A DNA stretch of 20,669 bases from an uncultured Elusimicrobiales bacterium (GCA_910576915.1 CAJTJT010000018.1:1-20669), one strand, 5' to 3'; positions 1 to 7,047 are shown, counted from the stretch's first letter. Numbers and translations are program-made. The notes: generated by a model from the sequence alone, not told the origin.

Positions 1-35
1 ATTGTAGCATAGAAGAGTCCTGCTTCTCCTCTCCT

Positions 36-55
36 CCATAGGCTCCCGCCTATGG
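36..55. other. short perfect hairpin
   Basis: An 8-bp inverted repeat, ccataggc and gcctatgg, encloses a 4-base loop. On the plus strand it is followed only by TTT, so it would be a weak terminator for a gene lying left of the window. It could also be a chance palindrome. Confidence 0.4.
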
Positions 56-71
56 TTTCCCCGGGTATTAC

Positions 72-108
72 AAAAAATATCCCCCGGATTCATCCGGGGG
101 ATATTTTT
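72..108 (-). terminator. intrinsic terminator of nadB
   Basis: A 17-bp stem (73-89 with 92-108) with a 2-base formal loop and a core of cccccggat/atccggggg. On the minus strand the stem ends in a run of six T. It begins 19 bases after the nadB stop codon, so it should end the nadB transcript. The A/T flanks are symmetric, so it can also act on a plus-strand transcript entering from the left. Confidence 0.9.
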
Positions 109-126
109 ACGAACCGTTACGAGATT

Positions 127-1674
127 CTATTTATCCGACCTAAAATGGCACCCGGCCGAGGTTTTATTCTTCAGCGCGGCGTAGGTAATTAAAAGCGCGG
201 TTTGCGTGCCGTTGCGCAAATCCAACAGCTCCTGGCACAAGGCCGCCCCTTTGTAAAATACGTCAATCTCGTTATGCAGGTGGCGCAGAATTTTCTCCGC
301 GCGGCCCAGGTGTTTGGCACTGCGAATAAGGCCCACATAATTCCACATCGTACTGCGAAGCGCGGATAAATCCTGCTTTACCAAATTGATGTCCGGCTTT
401 TCGGAAGGCACCACCCATTCCTTAGGTGTGGGAATATGGAAATTTCCCTCCGCAATTTCTTTTGCGTCGGCCTCCGCACACAGATATCCCATCGCCACCG
501 CTTCCAGCAAAGACGTGCTGGCCAAACGGTTTGCGCCGTGATAGCCGGTACACGCCGTTTCGCCGATGGCGTTTAAGTGCAGGATATTCGTTCTCCCCTC
601 CGGCGTGGCGTACACGCCGCCGCAAAAATAATGCGCGGCGGGAACCACGGGCACGGGCACTTTCGTCATATCGAACCCTTCTTCCAGGCATTTTTTATAA
701 ATAGCGGGGAAGCGTTCTTTGGTTTCTTCGGCGGGGTTATGGGAAATATCCAAATACACGCAATCGTGCGAGGTTTTCAGCCGTTCTTCCTCAATCGCGC
801 GGGAAACCACGTCGCGCGGGGCCAAATCCTTCAGCGGATGGTATTTTTCCATAAACGCTTCGCCTTTGCTGTTGCGAAGGATGGCGCCTTCGCCGCGCAG
901 AGCTTCGGACAGCAAAAAACTCTTACCCTTGGCAAATACCGTCGGGTGAAATTGCACAAACTCCATGTTCATCACGCGCGCGCCCACGCGGTAAGCCATC
1001 GCCACGCCGTGCCCGTACGAATGTTCCGAATTAGTAGTATGACGGTACACCTGGCCGACGCCGCCCGTCGCCAGTACGGTTTTTTGGGCGGTTACGGCAA
1101 ACACTTCGCCCGTTTTGTTATCCAGCACATACGCGCCGAAAACCGTCAGCGGGCGGTAGCGGTCCATTGGGTCCGTGGAACTGTGGGACAACGTCAGCAA
1201 ATCAATGGCAGAAGCATATTCCCGCACTGTAATCAGCGGGTTTTTGCGCACGGCGGCCTGAATCGCCGCAAGCATAGCATGGCCCGTGGTATCTTTGGAA
1301 TAAATGATGCGGTTTTTGCGGTGGGCGCCCTCACGCGTGAAACGCAGGGCGTGGTTTTCGTCGCGGTCGAAAGGAATGTTTAAATCTTTCAAAAACACTT
1401 CTTCCACAGCCGTGCAGCCCGCCCGGGAAAGAGCGCGGACGGCTTCGTCGTTACATAAACCGGCGGTGGCCATACGTACGTCGGCGAGTAAATCGTCCAT
1501 GCGCAAATTGGGTTCATACACAATCCCCCCCTGCGCCAAATCGCTGTTGGCCTGGGGCATATCCCCGCAGCACAAAAGCAGGGTTTTTAAACCCTTTTTG
1601 GCGGCCTGGTGGGCGTATACGCAACCGGCAATCCCGCCGCCGATAACCAAACAATCCGTATGAATGACTTTCAT
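127..1674 (-). CDS. nadB: L-aspartate oxidase (quinolinate synthase subunit B)
   Basis: FAD-dependent oxidation of L-aspartate to iminoaspartate, the first step of de novo NAD synthesis in the cytoplasm; NadA then condenses the product to quinolinate. The 515-residue protein has the N-terminal dinucleotide motif GGGIAG, the substrate-loop motif DLAQGGIV, QFHPT, PRDVVSRAI, HYFCGGV and HGANRLASTSLLE. These carry the His and Arg residues known to bind substrate in E. coli NadB. The C-terminal helical domain ends in a typical GCHFRSD. The reading frame is open 16 codons further upstream, but those encode a hydrophobic, aromatic-rich stretch unlike the family, so the start was set at the ATG just before KVIHTDCLVIGGG. 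No Shine-Dalgarno sequence precedes it; TATAAT lies six bases upstream, suggesting a leaderless mRNA. nadA and nadC are not adjacent. Length is normal for the family (E. coli about 540). Confidence 0.95.
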   Translation of the reverse strand: MKVIHTDCLVIGGGIAGCVYAHQAAKKGLKTLLLCCGDMPQANSDLAQGGIVYEPNLRMDDLLADVRMATAGLCNDEAVRALSRAGCTAVEEVFLKDLNIPFDRDENHALRFTREGAHRKNRIIYSKDTTGHAMLAAIQAAVRKNPLITVREYASAIDLLTLSHSSTDPMDRYRPLTVFGAYVLDNKTGEVFAVTAQKTVLATGGVGQVYRHTTNSEHSYGHGVAMAYRVGARVMNMEFVQFHPTVFAKGKSFLLSEALRGEGAILRNSKGEAFMEKYHPLKDLAPRDVVSRAIEEERLKTSHDCVYLDISHNPAEETKERFPAIYKKCLEEGFDMTKVPVPVVPAAHYFCGGVYATPEGRTNILHLNAIGETACTGYHGANRLASTSLLEAVAMGYLCAEADAKEIAEGNFHIPTPKEWVVPSEKPDINLVKQDLSALRSTMWNYVGLIRSAKHLGRAEKILRHLHNEIDVFYKGAALCQELLDLRNGTQTALLITYAALKNKTSAGCHFRSDK

Positions 1675-1680
1675 ATATAT

Positions 1681-1686
1681 ATTATA
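1681..1686 (-). promoter_or_regulatory. -10 box of nadB, leaderless arrangement
   Basis: On the minus strand a perfect TATAAT is separated from the nadB ATG by six bases (ATATAT). Transcription starting at the usual distance from a -10 box would begin at or within a base or two of the start codon. No convincing -35 hexamer lies 16-18 bases upstream and no Shine-Dalgarno is present. The local A/T richness makes a chance match possible. Confidence 0.5.
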
Positions 1687-1771
1687 TAAAAACCAAAACG
1701 AACCAAACAGGAAAAACCACAAAAAACGGGTTGCATATTATTTTTATATTTGTTATTATATATCCCGCTAT

Positions 1772-1800
1772 TTTACAAGCGTTATAAAAATTTGTATAAT
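1772..1800 (+). promoter_or_regulatory. sigma-70-type promoter of the 28-codon gene
   Basis: TTTACA at 1772-1777, a 17-bp spacer and a perfect TATAAT at 1795-1800. The predicted transcription start is near 1807, giving a leader of about 50 bases before the ATG at 1857. This is among the best promoter matches in the window, and it drives nothing on the plus strand except the small gene and its 3' tail. Confidence 0.8.
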
Positions 1801-1809
1801 ATTTAAGAA

Positions 1810-1852
1810 AGATAAGAAGTATTCTCCTTATCTGAATTTTAAAAAAGGAGAA
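1810..1852 (+). promoter_or_regulatory. leader with two mutually exclusive hairpins, one hiding the ribosome site
   Basis: Hairpin A pairs agataag (1810-1816) with cttatct (1827-1833). Hairpin B pairs ttctcctt (1822-1829) with aaggagaa (1845-1852), which is the Shine-Dalgarno sequence of the small gene. The two share bases 1827-1829 and cannot both form fully. Hairpin A would leave the ribosome site free and hairpin B would close it. Both helices are perfect as read. That this is a regulatory switch (thermosensor, riboswitch-like or protein-controlled) is an inference; no known riboswitch class is recognised. Confidence 0.45.
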
Positions 1853-1856
1853 CAAG

Positions 1857-1943
1857 ATGTCCAAAGTATTGGAAAAAGTCGCTGAAGTGCTCATCCAGCT
1901 GGGTGAAAACGTAAGCGGTGCGAACTACATGATCGGCAAATAA
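1857..1943 (+). CDS. small protein of 28 residues, unknown function
   Basis: An ATG with a near-perfect Shine-Dalgarno (aaaggaga, about six bases upstream) opens a 28-codon frame ending in TAA. It lies about 50 bases downstream of a consensus promoter, and a weak terminator follows about 95 bases later, so it is a self-contained unit. Residues 1-19 (beginning MSKVLEKVAEVLIQLG) would form an amphipathic helix with hydrophobic V4, L5, V8, V11, L12, L15 and V19 on one face and K/E on the other. The tail reads ENVSGANYMIGK. The helix resembles the N-terminal leaders of AgrD-type cyclic-lactone peptides, but there is no Cys and no acidic C-terminal tail, so it is not called as one. It could instead be a membrane-active or regulatory micropeptide, or a translated leader. 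Coding status rests on the promoter, ribosome site and terminator only. Confidence 0.6.
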   Translation: MSKVLEKVAEVLIQLGENVSGANYMIGK

Positions 1944-2022
1944 GCCGAAAAACAGACGGTTTGAAGCCGGGACAGACTAACCCCGGCGGACAGGGGAAAA
2001 TTTCCCCCTGTCTAAAACGGCT
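1943..2022 (+). ncRNA. structured 3' tail of the small transcript (candidate RNA element)
   Basis: Downstream of the 28-codon frame, agccg (1943-1947) can pair with cggct (2018-2022) and close a junction with two hairpins: gccggg/cccggc (1966-1971 with 1982-1987) and gacagggg/cccctgtc with one extra C (1989-1996 with 2004-2012). The result is a compact three-way arrangement. The sequence shows complementarity only; function and conservation are unknown. Confidence 0.35.
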
Positions 2023-2036
2023 GAAACAAGAATCCG

Positions 2037-2062
2037 TAAAGCAACAGCTTTATGGTTTTTTT
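2037..2062 (+). terminator. weak intrinsic terminator of the small transcript
   Basis: A 6-bp A/T-rich stem, taaagc/gcttta (2037-2042 with 2047-2052), then a run of seven T at 2056-2062. The stem is weak but the T tract is good. It faces the terminator of the convergent pilin gene. Confidence 0.5.
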
Positions 2063-2084
2063 ATTTTATACCCCTTTTAAAGAC

Positions 2085-2111
2085 AAAAAAATCCGCCCCC
2101 GAAGGGGCGGA
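2085..2111 (-). terminator. intrinsic terminator of the minus-strand pilin gene
   Basis: On the minus strand an 8-bp stem, tccgcccc/ggggcgga, with a TTCG tetraloop is followed by seven T. It lies 13 bases after the stop codon of the pilin gene at 2125-2643. Confidence 0.95.
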
Positions 2112-2124
2112 CCCGGTTAAATTA

Positions 2125-2643
2125 TTATTTATAGCAATGATTGCTGGAATTGCAGTTTGCATACCCCATTGAAATACACAAATCTTTTCCGCCGGGCGTT
2201 GTATTGGCGATACACACGTCACCCGTACGCTGGTTGGAGCCAAAAGTTTCCGGATAAACGCGGATGGTGTAGTCGCCTTGTTTGGAATCTTTCATGCGGA
2301 CGGCTTCCACATATCCGTTTTGAATGTTAATCTCAAAGTATTTGGTTTTGGCGCAATGGTTCGAAGCGGACGTACAAGCGCGCTGGTTGGCAAGGGATAC
2401 GTCCAGCTGGGCCATGGTCGGCCGCGTTACGCACGAGCCTTCATTGCAGCTTTCCGCATAATAGCGTTCCACCGCGCCCAATACCGTATTGGCCGCCACC
2501 AATCCTTCCGAAAAATGGCTGCGCTCAATCGCTTTTTTAAACGAACCGGAGGCTACCGCCGCCAAAATTCCCACGATAATCACCACCGCCATCAGCTCGG
2601 TAAGGGTAAACCCGGCTTTCAGCCGGCGTAAAGTTGTATTCAT
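2125..2643 (-). CDS. type IV pilin-like protein (172 aa)
   Basis: A prepilin-type secreted subunit. The leader is short and basic (MNTTLRRLKAG), followed by the cleavage/methylation motif FTLTELMAVVIIVGILAAVA, with Gly at -1, Phe at +1 and Glu at +5. The hydrophobic helix would hold the precursor in the inner membrane until prepilin peptidase acts. The C-terminal half is a variable globular domain with Cys residues and a late CISMG motif like other pilins in the window. The helix lacks the usual LPQY end and has SGSFKKAIERS instead, so it is an outlier. The open frame extends 30 codons further upstream but no leader precedes them; the chosen ATG has GAGAGG 11 bases upstream. It has its own promoter and terminator. 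Prepilin peptidase and assembly ATPases are not in the window. Confidence 0.88.
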   Translation of the reverse strand: MNTTLRRLKAGFTLTELMAVVIIVGILAAVASGSFKKAIERSHFSEGLVAANTVLGAVERYYAESCNEGSCVTRPTMAQLDVSLANQRACTSASNHCAKTKYFEINIQNGYVEAVRMKDSKQGDYTIRVYPETFGSNQRTGDVCIANTTPGGKDLCISMGYANCNSSNHCYK

Positions 2644-2677
2644 ATAAAAAGAAACCTCTCTAAAAGATGATATATTT

Positions 2678-2705
2678 ATTATAGCGTTTTTTACGGGCGT
2701 TTCAA
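2678..2705 (-). promoter_or_regulatory. promoter of the minus-strand pilin gene
   Basis: On the minus strand TTGAAA (2700-2705), a 16-bp spacer and a perfect TATAAT (2678-2683). Its -35 lies 11 bases from that of the divergent pilin promoter, so the two may interfere or share control. Confidence 0.8.
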
Positions 2706-2716
2706 GCCGTTTTATG

Positions 2717-2745
2717 TTGAAAAAAACATCCAAAACCGATATACT
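2717..2745 (+). promoter_or_regulatory. promoter of the plus-strand pilin gene
   Basis: TTGAAA (2717-2722), a 17-bp spacer and TATACT (2740-2745), giving a short leader that holds the aaggag ribosome site before the ATG at 2766. No T12 tract is present, unlike three other pilin promoters in this window. Confidence 0.75.
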
Positions 2746-2765
2746 GATTAGGTAAGGAGATAAAC

Positions 2766-3293
2766 ATGAAAAAAAACAATTTTGGTTTTACGCTTATTGA
2801 ACTCTTGGCCGTCGTACTGATGATCGGCATTTTGACGTCCGTCGCCCTGCCGCAATACCGCCGCTCCGTACAGCGCGCGGAAGCCATGGAGGCGCTGGTT
2901 AACTTAAAAACTATTTTTGATTCGGCCAAACGCTACCGCGCCGCCAATTCCGCCGCACCGGGCAGTTTAAAAGGGTTGGACGTACAGTTTTTTGACGCGG
3001 ACCCCAATTCTTCCACCCCCATTATCGGAAACTACAAGTACATGTTCTTTAATGACCATGTTTCCGCTTGCCGTGTTGACGGAAAAGGCCATGCTACTGC
3101 CGACTCTACCTATTGTTTAGTAATGTATTACAAAACAACCGTTAACGGTACAACGTATAAAGACTTTCTAATGTGTAATTCTTCCTCAGCGAAGTGGAAT
3201 TATGTTTGCGAGTCGCTGGCACAATCCTGCCCGAACGGAGAAACATCCAGAAGCGGCTCTTCCTACGTTATCAGCGACCGAATATGCGACTAA
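2766..3293 (+). CDS. type IV pilin-like protein (175 aa)
   Basis: Prepilin with leader MKKNNFG, cleavage before FTLIELLAVV (Glu at +5), then a hydrophobic helix ending in SVALPQYRRSVQRAEAMEA. The C-terminal domain is about 130 residues with several Cys, including WNYVCESLAQSC near the end. This matches the WNxxCxSLG-like motif of other pilins here and suggests disulfide-closed loops exposed on the fibre. The start has a strong aaggag site seven bases upstream. It is divergent from the pilin gene at 2125-2643 and monocistronic, with a strong terminator after it. Confidence 0.9.
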   Translation: MKKNNFGFTLIELLAVVLMIGILTSVALPQYRRSVQRAEAMEALVNLKTIFDSAKRYRAANSAAPGSLKGLDVQFFDADPNSSTPIIGNYKYMFFNDHVSACRVDGKGHATADSTYCLVMYYKTTVNGTTYKDFLMCNSSSAKWNYVCESLAQSCPNGETSRSGSSYVISDRICD

Positions 3294-3314
3294 CGTGACT
3301 TTTACCCAATGCAA

Positions 3315-3345
3315 AACGCCCCGGAATAAACCGGGGCGTTTTTTT
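3315..3345. terminator. bidirectional terminator between convergent pilin and helicase genes
   Basis: A 10-bp stem, aacgccccgg/ccggggcgtt (3315-3324 with 3331-3340), with a 6-base loop, followed by T-rich sequence to 3345 on the plus strand. Flanking A residues give four T on the minus strand. It sits between the plus-strand pilin stop and the helicase stop at 3359, so it serves both. Confidence 0.93.
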
Positions 3346-3358
3346 AGTTTTCCAAATT

Positions 3359-4921
3359 TTAACGGCGTTTGCGCTTTTTATAAAACTTGCCGAAAGCGGG
3401 CTTGGCGCGCTTCTTAGCCGCACCGGGCCGGGGCTGTTCCAACCGTTTCAGCGCCTTTTTGCTGGCACCCACTTTTACGGTACGGAACGGATTTTTGTCA
3501 GCGGTTTCCTCCGGCGTTTCCAGCACGCGCACGGCCGCGGCCGCTTTGCGGAACGTGCTTACTTTTTTGGGCGCATGTTTTTCGGCGGCTTTAAATGAAG
3601 ATTTCTCCCCGCGTTTTCCGGCGTTTTTTGCAAGAGGGGCCGGAGCGCGCAGTTCTTCGCCCTGCGGCAAATACACTTCGCCTTCCGCCAAAAGTTCCTT
3701 GGCGATTTGCGTCGCTTTCGACGGGCGGACCTCTCGTTTTGCGCGTTCTTTTTTGCGGGATTTGGAATGAGCCGCACCCTCCTCCTGCGCCACAAACTTG
3801 GGCTCCGGCAACGGTTCAATGGTTTTCTGCACCGTTTTGACGGGCACGGTAAATTTGGCGGCCTTGCAGATGTCTTTCCACTTTTGGCCGTCGTCTGAAA
3901 TCAGCGAAATCGCGCTCCCCACCGCGCCCGCGCGGCCCGTGCGGCCGATACGGTGGATGTAATCCTCGGGGCATTGGGGAAGGTCGTAATTAATCACGTG
4001 CGCGATGTGCGGCACGTCGATACCGCGCGCGGCGACGTCCGTCGCCACCAAAATACGCACCGTCTGGTTTTTAAAAAACTCGAGCACCTGCCGGCGGCGG
4101 TTTTGGCGCAAATCCCCGTGCAGAGCGTTTACTTTCTGTCCGTATAATTTTAACTGTTTGGCCAGCCGCTCCGCCCCGTGTTTGGTGCGCGTAAAAATAA
4201 GAATACTCCCTTGGCGGGTATTTAACTCGTGCAGCAGCTGCGGCAGTTTTTCCCGCACGTCCACGTGCACGATTTCCTGCAGCACCAAATCGGCCGGAGA
4301 AACCACCGAACCGATTTGCACGCGCACGGGGTCCTTTAAAAATTCCCCCGCCAGCGCGGTAATTTCTTTGGGAAGCGTGGCCGAAAACAACAGCGTTTGG
4401 CGCGGAGGCGGCAGAACGGCGGCGATTTTGCGCATATCCGAAATAAACCCCATATCGAGCATACGGTCCGTTTCGTCCAGCACCAAATAATGCGTGTTTT
4501 TTAAATCGATACTTTTGCGGCCCATATGGTCAATCACGCGGCCCGGGGTGGCGATAATCACACGCGGGTGCTTGCGCAGGGCGGCAAACTGTTTATGGAT
4601 GTTATCCCCCCCAATAATAAGCGCAACACGCAACGGGTGTTCTTCGTCCGTCAATTTTAAAAGTTCGTCATACGTCTGCTGGGCCAGCTCGCGCGTGGGC
4701 GACAAAATAAGTGCATTGGCGGGCGGATTTTCCGCAAGGCGCGCCGCAAGCGGCAGTAAAAACGCCAAGGTTTTACCCGTACCCGTCTGGGCCGTGGCGA
4801 GCACGTCCCGCCCTTGTAACGCGGGCGGCACGGCGCGCGTTTGGACGGGCGTCGGCTCCGTAATGCCTTGGCGGGTTAAAGCAGTTTGTAAAAATTCGGG
4901 AAGCAGGGTAAATACGTTCAT
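3359..4921 (-). CDS. DEAD-box-type ATP-dependent RNA helicase, RhlE-like, with DETD motif II
   Basis: ATP-driven RNA duplex unwinding or RNP remodelling in the cytoplasm. Motifs in order: Q motif (FLQTALTRQGITEPTPVQ, residues 10-27), motif I ATAQTGTGKT (42-51), PTRELAQQ, TPGR, motif II (149-152, here DETD), FSATLP, the domain-2 motif IFTRTKHGAERLAKQL, VATDVAARGIDVP and HRIGRTGRAG. A basic, low-complexity tail of about 150 residues rich in K, R and A ends in KRKRR and probably binds RNA. Core and tail fit the RhlE group of cold-response and ribosome-assembly helicases. Start: two adjacent ATGs overlap the upstream ABC-F stop. The second was chosen because it lies seven bases after GGAGG; the first would add one Met. 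It is the second gene of a two-gene operon with the ABC-F ATPase, suggesting a shared ribosome-related role. The Thr in motif II is unusual; Asp149 and Glu150 remain. Confidence 0.95.
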   Translation of the reverse strand: MNVFTLLPEFLQTALTRQGITEPTPVQTRAVPPALQGRDVLATAQTGTGKTLAFLLPLAARLAENPPANALILSPTRELAQQTYDELLKLTDEEHPLRVALIIGGDNIHKQFAALRKHPRVIIATPGRVIDHMGRKSIDLKNTHYLVLDETDRMLDMGFISDMRKIAAVLPPPRQTLLFSATLPKEITALAGEFLKDPVRVQIGSVVSPADLVLQEIVHVDVREKLPQLLHELNTRQGSILIFTRTKHGAERLAKQLKLYGQKVNALHGDLRQNRRRQVLEFFKNQTVRILVATDVAARGIDVPHIAHVINYDLPQCPEDYIHRIGRTGRAGAVGSAISLISDDGQKWKDICKAAKFTVPVKTVQKTIEPLPEPKFVAQEEGAAHSKSRKKERAKREVRPSKATQIAKELLAEGEVYLPQGEELRAPAPLAKNAGKRGEKSSFKAAEKHAPKKVSTFRKAAAAVRVLETPEETADKNPFRTVKVGASKKALKRLEQPRPGAAKKRAKPAFGKFYKKRKRR

Positions 4922-6774
4922 CATGATTCCTCCGCCAGCGCGGCTTCGCACTCTTCGTTTAGGCGCAGCCATTCTTCTTCCGCGTCCTTTAACTGGCCGT
5001 TTAAGAGGGCCAGCTCAATACTGGCGTCCGCCGTATACTGTGCGACTAATTGTTCCTCCAGCGCGGCTTTGCGGGCGGATAATTTTTCAATCTTTACGTC
5101 CAGCGCGCGGATTTCTTTTTTCAAGGGAGCCACGCGCGCGCGCCGTTCGGCGGCCGCTTTGCGCTGGGCTTCTTTGGAGGTCATTTTGTCGCTGGCGAGG
5201 TCGTTGCGGTCATTATTTTTTAATAACTGGGCTTTGTAGTCTTCCAAATCGCCCGTAAACGTCTGGCACGTGCCGCGGCGGACAATCCACAGCGTGTCGC
5301 ACGTCAGTTCAATCACGTGCAAATCGTGCGTAATCAGCACCACCGCGCCTTCGTAATTGTTTAACGCCTCCAATAGCGCCTGGCGGGACTGGATATCCAA
5401 ATGGTTGGTGGGTTCGTCCAAAATCAGCATATGCGGCGCGTCCTTGGTGATGAGCGCAAGGAGCAGGCGGGATTTTTCGCCCCCCGAAAGTTTGCCGATT
5501 TCCGTGTCCGACTTGGCTTTGTTGAGCCCGAACGCCCCCAGCTGCGCGCGGACCTCGGTTTCCTTGGCCAGCGGCATAACGGCGGAAAGCTGTTCGTACG
5601 GCGTTTTTTCCACGTCCAGTTCTTCCGTTTGGTGTTGGGAGAAATAGGCGATTTTCATTTTTTTGGCGACCGTCATTTTCCCGCTCATGAGCAGCAACCG
5701 GTGGGATAAAATTTTGGCAAGCGTAGACTTCCCGTTCCCGTTTGCGCCGAGGAGCGCGATACGGTCAGAAGGTTCTATACGCAAATTAACGTGAGACAGG
5801 ACGGGTTTATCGTCGTATCCGGCCACGCCTTCTTCAATCGTAATGAGCGAATTTTGAAGCGGCTCCGGCGAAGGAAACTGGAAATGGGACTCGGGGTCTT
5901 TCGGGATTTGCGGCGCGTCGCCCAGTTTTTCAATCATCTTGATGCGGCTTTGCGCCTGCTTGGCCTTAGTGGCCTTGTAGCGGAAGCGGTCCACAAACGA
6001 CTGCAAATGCGCCACCACGCGCTCGTGCTTGGCCGCGGCCAGACGCGCGCCTTCGATAGCGGCGGCGCGGGTGCGTTCGTACGTATCATAATTGCCGTTG
6101 TACAGTTTTAACTGCCCCTCTTCCACGTGGATAATTTTATCGCACAGACGGTTTAAAATGTGACGGTCGTGGCTGATGATAAAGACGGTTTTATCAAGCC
6201 GGACGAGGTAATTTTCCAGCCACATCGCGGTTTCCAAGTCGAGGTGGTTGGTCGGTTCGTCCAACAGCAGGCAGTTGGACGGCGCATACAGCGCCGCCGC
6301 CAGATTGGCGCGCACCTGCCAGCCGCCGGAAAATTCTTTCAGCGGGCGTTTAAAGTCTTGGTTCACAAACCCGAGGCCGCTTAAAATGGCGCTCGCGCGC
6401 GCTTCGGCGCTGTGCGCGCCCAAAAATTCGAGCTTATCAAACACTTCGGCCATACGTTCGCCGGAGATATTGGGGTTTTCGAGCTCTTTGTTTAGCGCGG
6501 TTAATTCTTTATCGGCCGCCAAAACGTAATCCAAGAGCGGCACGGACGGGTCCGCGATTTCCTGCGCCACGGACGCGATTTTGGTGCCGCGCGAAACGTC
6601 AATCTTTCCTCCGTCGGGCGAAAATTTGCCCTCAATCAGTTTAAACAGCGTACTTTTGCCGCACCCGTTGGGGCCGACGAGGCCGACTTTTTGGCCGTCT
6701 TGAATCATCACGGACGTATCTTCAAAAAGGGTGCGCAAGCCGAAATGAAAGGAAAGATTTTTAATGTCTATCAT
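4921..6774 (-). CDS. ABC-F family ATPase, Uup/YheS/EttA-like
   Basis: A soluble twin-ATPase ABC protein with no membrane segments; ABC-F proteins act on ribosomes at the E site. First cassette: Walker A GPNGCGKST, signature FSGGW, Walker B LLLDEPTNHLD, switch His in IISHDR. The linker (roughly residues 240-290) is a charged helical hairpin (AAAKHERVVAHLQSFVDRFR), the P-site tRNA interaction region. Second cassette: GANGNGKST, LSGGEKS, LILDEPTNHLD, LITHDL. The C-terminus (about 540-617) is a predicted coiled coil rich in K/E/A, as in Uup and YheS. The 617-residue length fits this group, whose members aid translation of difficult sequences or protect ribosomes; the exact subtype cannot be assigned by eye. 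No Shine-Dalgarno precedes the ATG, and a -10-like TAATAT lies six bases upstream. The stop codon overlaps the helicase start by one base. Confidence 0.93.
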   Translation of the reverse strand: MIDIKNLSFHFGLRTLFEDTSVMIQDGQKVGLVGPNGCGKSTLFKLIEGKFSPDGGKIDVSRGTKIASVAQEIADPSVPLLDYVLAADKELTALNKELENPNISGERMAEVFDKLEFLGAHSAEARASAILSGLGFVNQDFKRPLKEFSGGWQVRANLAAALYAPSNCLLLDEPTNHLDLETAMWLENYLVRLDKTVFIISHDRHILNRLCDKIIHVEEGQLKLYNGNYDTYERTRAAAIEGARLAAAKHERVVAHLQSFVDRFRYKATKAKQAQSRIKMIEKLGDAPQIPKDPESHFQFPSPEPLQNSLITIEEGVAGYDDKPVLSHVNLRIEPSDRIALLGANGNGKSTLAKILSHRLLLMSGKMTVAKKMKIAYFSQHQTEELDVEKTPYEQLSAVMPLAKETEVRAQLGAFGLNKAKSDTEIGKLSGGEKSRLLLALITKDAPHMLILDEPTNHLDIQSRQALLEALNNYEGAVVLITHDLHVIELTCDTLWIVRRGTCQTFTGDLEDYKAQLLKNNDRNDLASDKMTSKEAQRKAAAERRARVAPLKKEIRALDVKIEKLSARKAALEEQLVAQYTADASIELALLNGQLKDAEEEWLRLNEECEAALAEES

Positions 6775-6864
6775 AGGATAATATTATTTTACCAAATATG
6801 GACGAGGTGCGCCGCCAAACGCACAAAAAGGAACGGGACGGCCGAGCCTCAGCCATTAAACAGG

Positions 6865-6912
6865 TGCCGTACAAAATAGAATAACATTGCCTAGCTTCGG
6901 CTGATTTTTCAA
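6865..6912 (+). repeat. 48-bp direct repeat, copy A
   Basis: A 25-base block beginning tgccgtacaaaatag and ending aacattg, a 12-base variable middle, then tgatttttcaa. It matches copy B at 22 of 25 and 11 of 11 positions with the same 12-base spacing. It looks like the left end of the element that is longer at copy B. Confidence 0.7.
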
Positions 6913-6953
6913 TTTAAGGGTGACAGTTAAAGGTAAAACAGCCCTGATTCTGG

Positions 6954-6975
6954 ATTCCGGCTCCACGGCCGGAAT
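6954..6975. repeat. REP-like hairpin
   Basis: An 8-bp perfect stem, attccggc/gccggaat, with a 6-base loop, embedded in ctggattccgg...ccggaatgacgg. This form is typical of dispersed palindromic repeats in many bacterial genomes. A related end (cggaatgac) appears in the repeat at 11464-11554. Confidence 0.55.
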
Positions 6976-7047
6976 GACGGCATGAGGAAATCTTCGGGCA
7001 TAACGATGAAACGGAATGGCCAAAACAAACCTTAGTCGTTATTTAAA

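Noticed and set aside
577..1383. 268-codon open frame on the plus strand inside nadB
   Set aside because: It is antisense to the conserved nadB frame, His/Arg/Phe-rich in the manner of a shadow frame, and has no ribosome site or family match.
127..1722. Longer nadB start at 1722
   Set aside because: The extra 16 residues are hydrophobic and aromatic-rich, lie upstream of the normal family start and overlap the probable -10 box.
1857..1943. AgrD-type cyclic-lactone autoinducer
   Set aside because: The helix is similar, but there is no Cys, no acidic C-terminal tail, and no AgrB or histidine kinase nearby.
4494..5258. 254-codon open frame on the plus strand across the helicase/ABC-F junction
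   Set aside because: It is antisense to two clear genes with intact motifs; composition is that of a GC-rich shadow frame.
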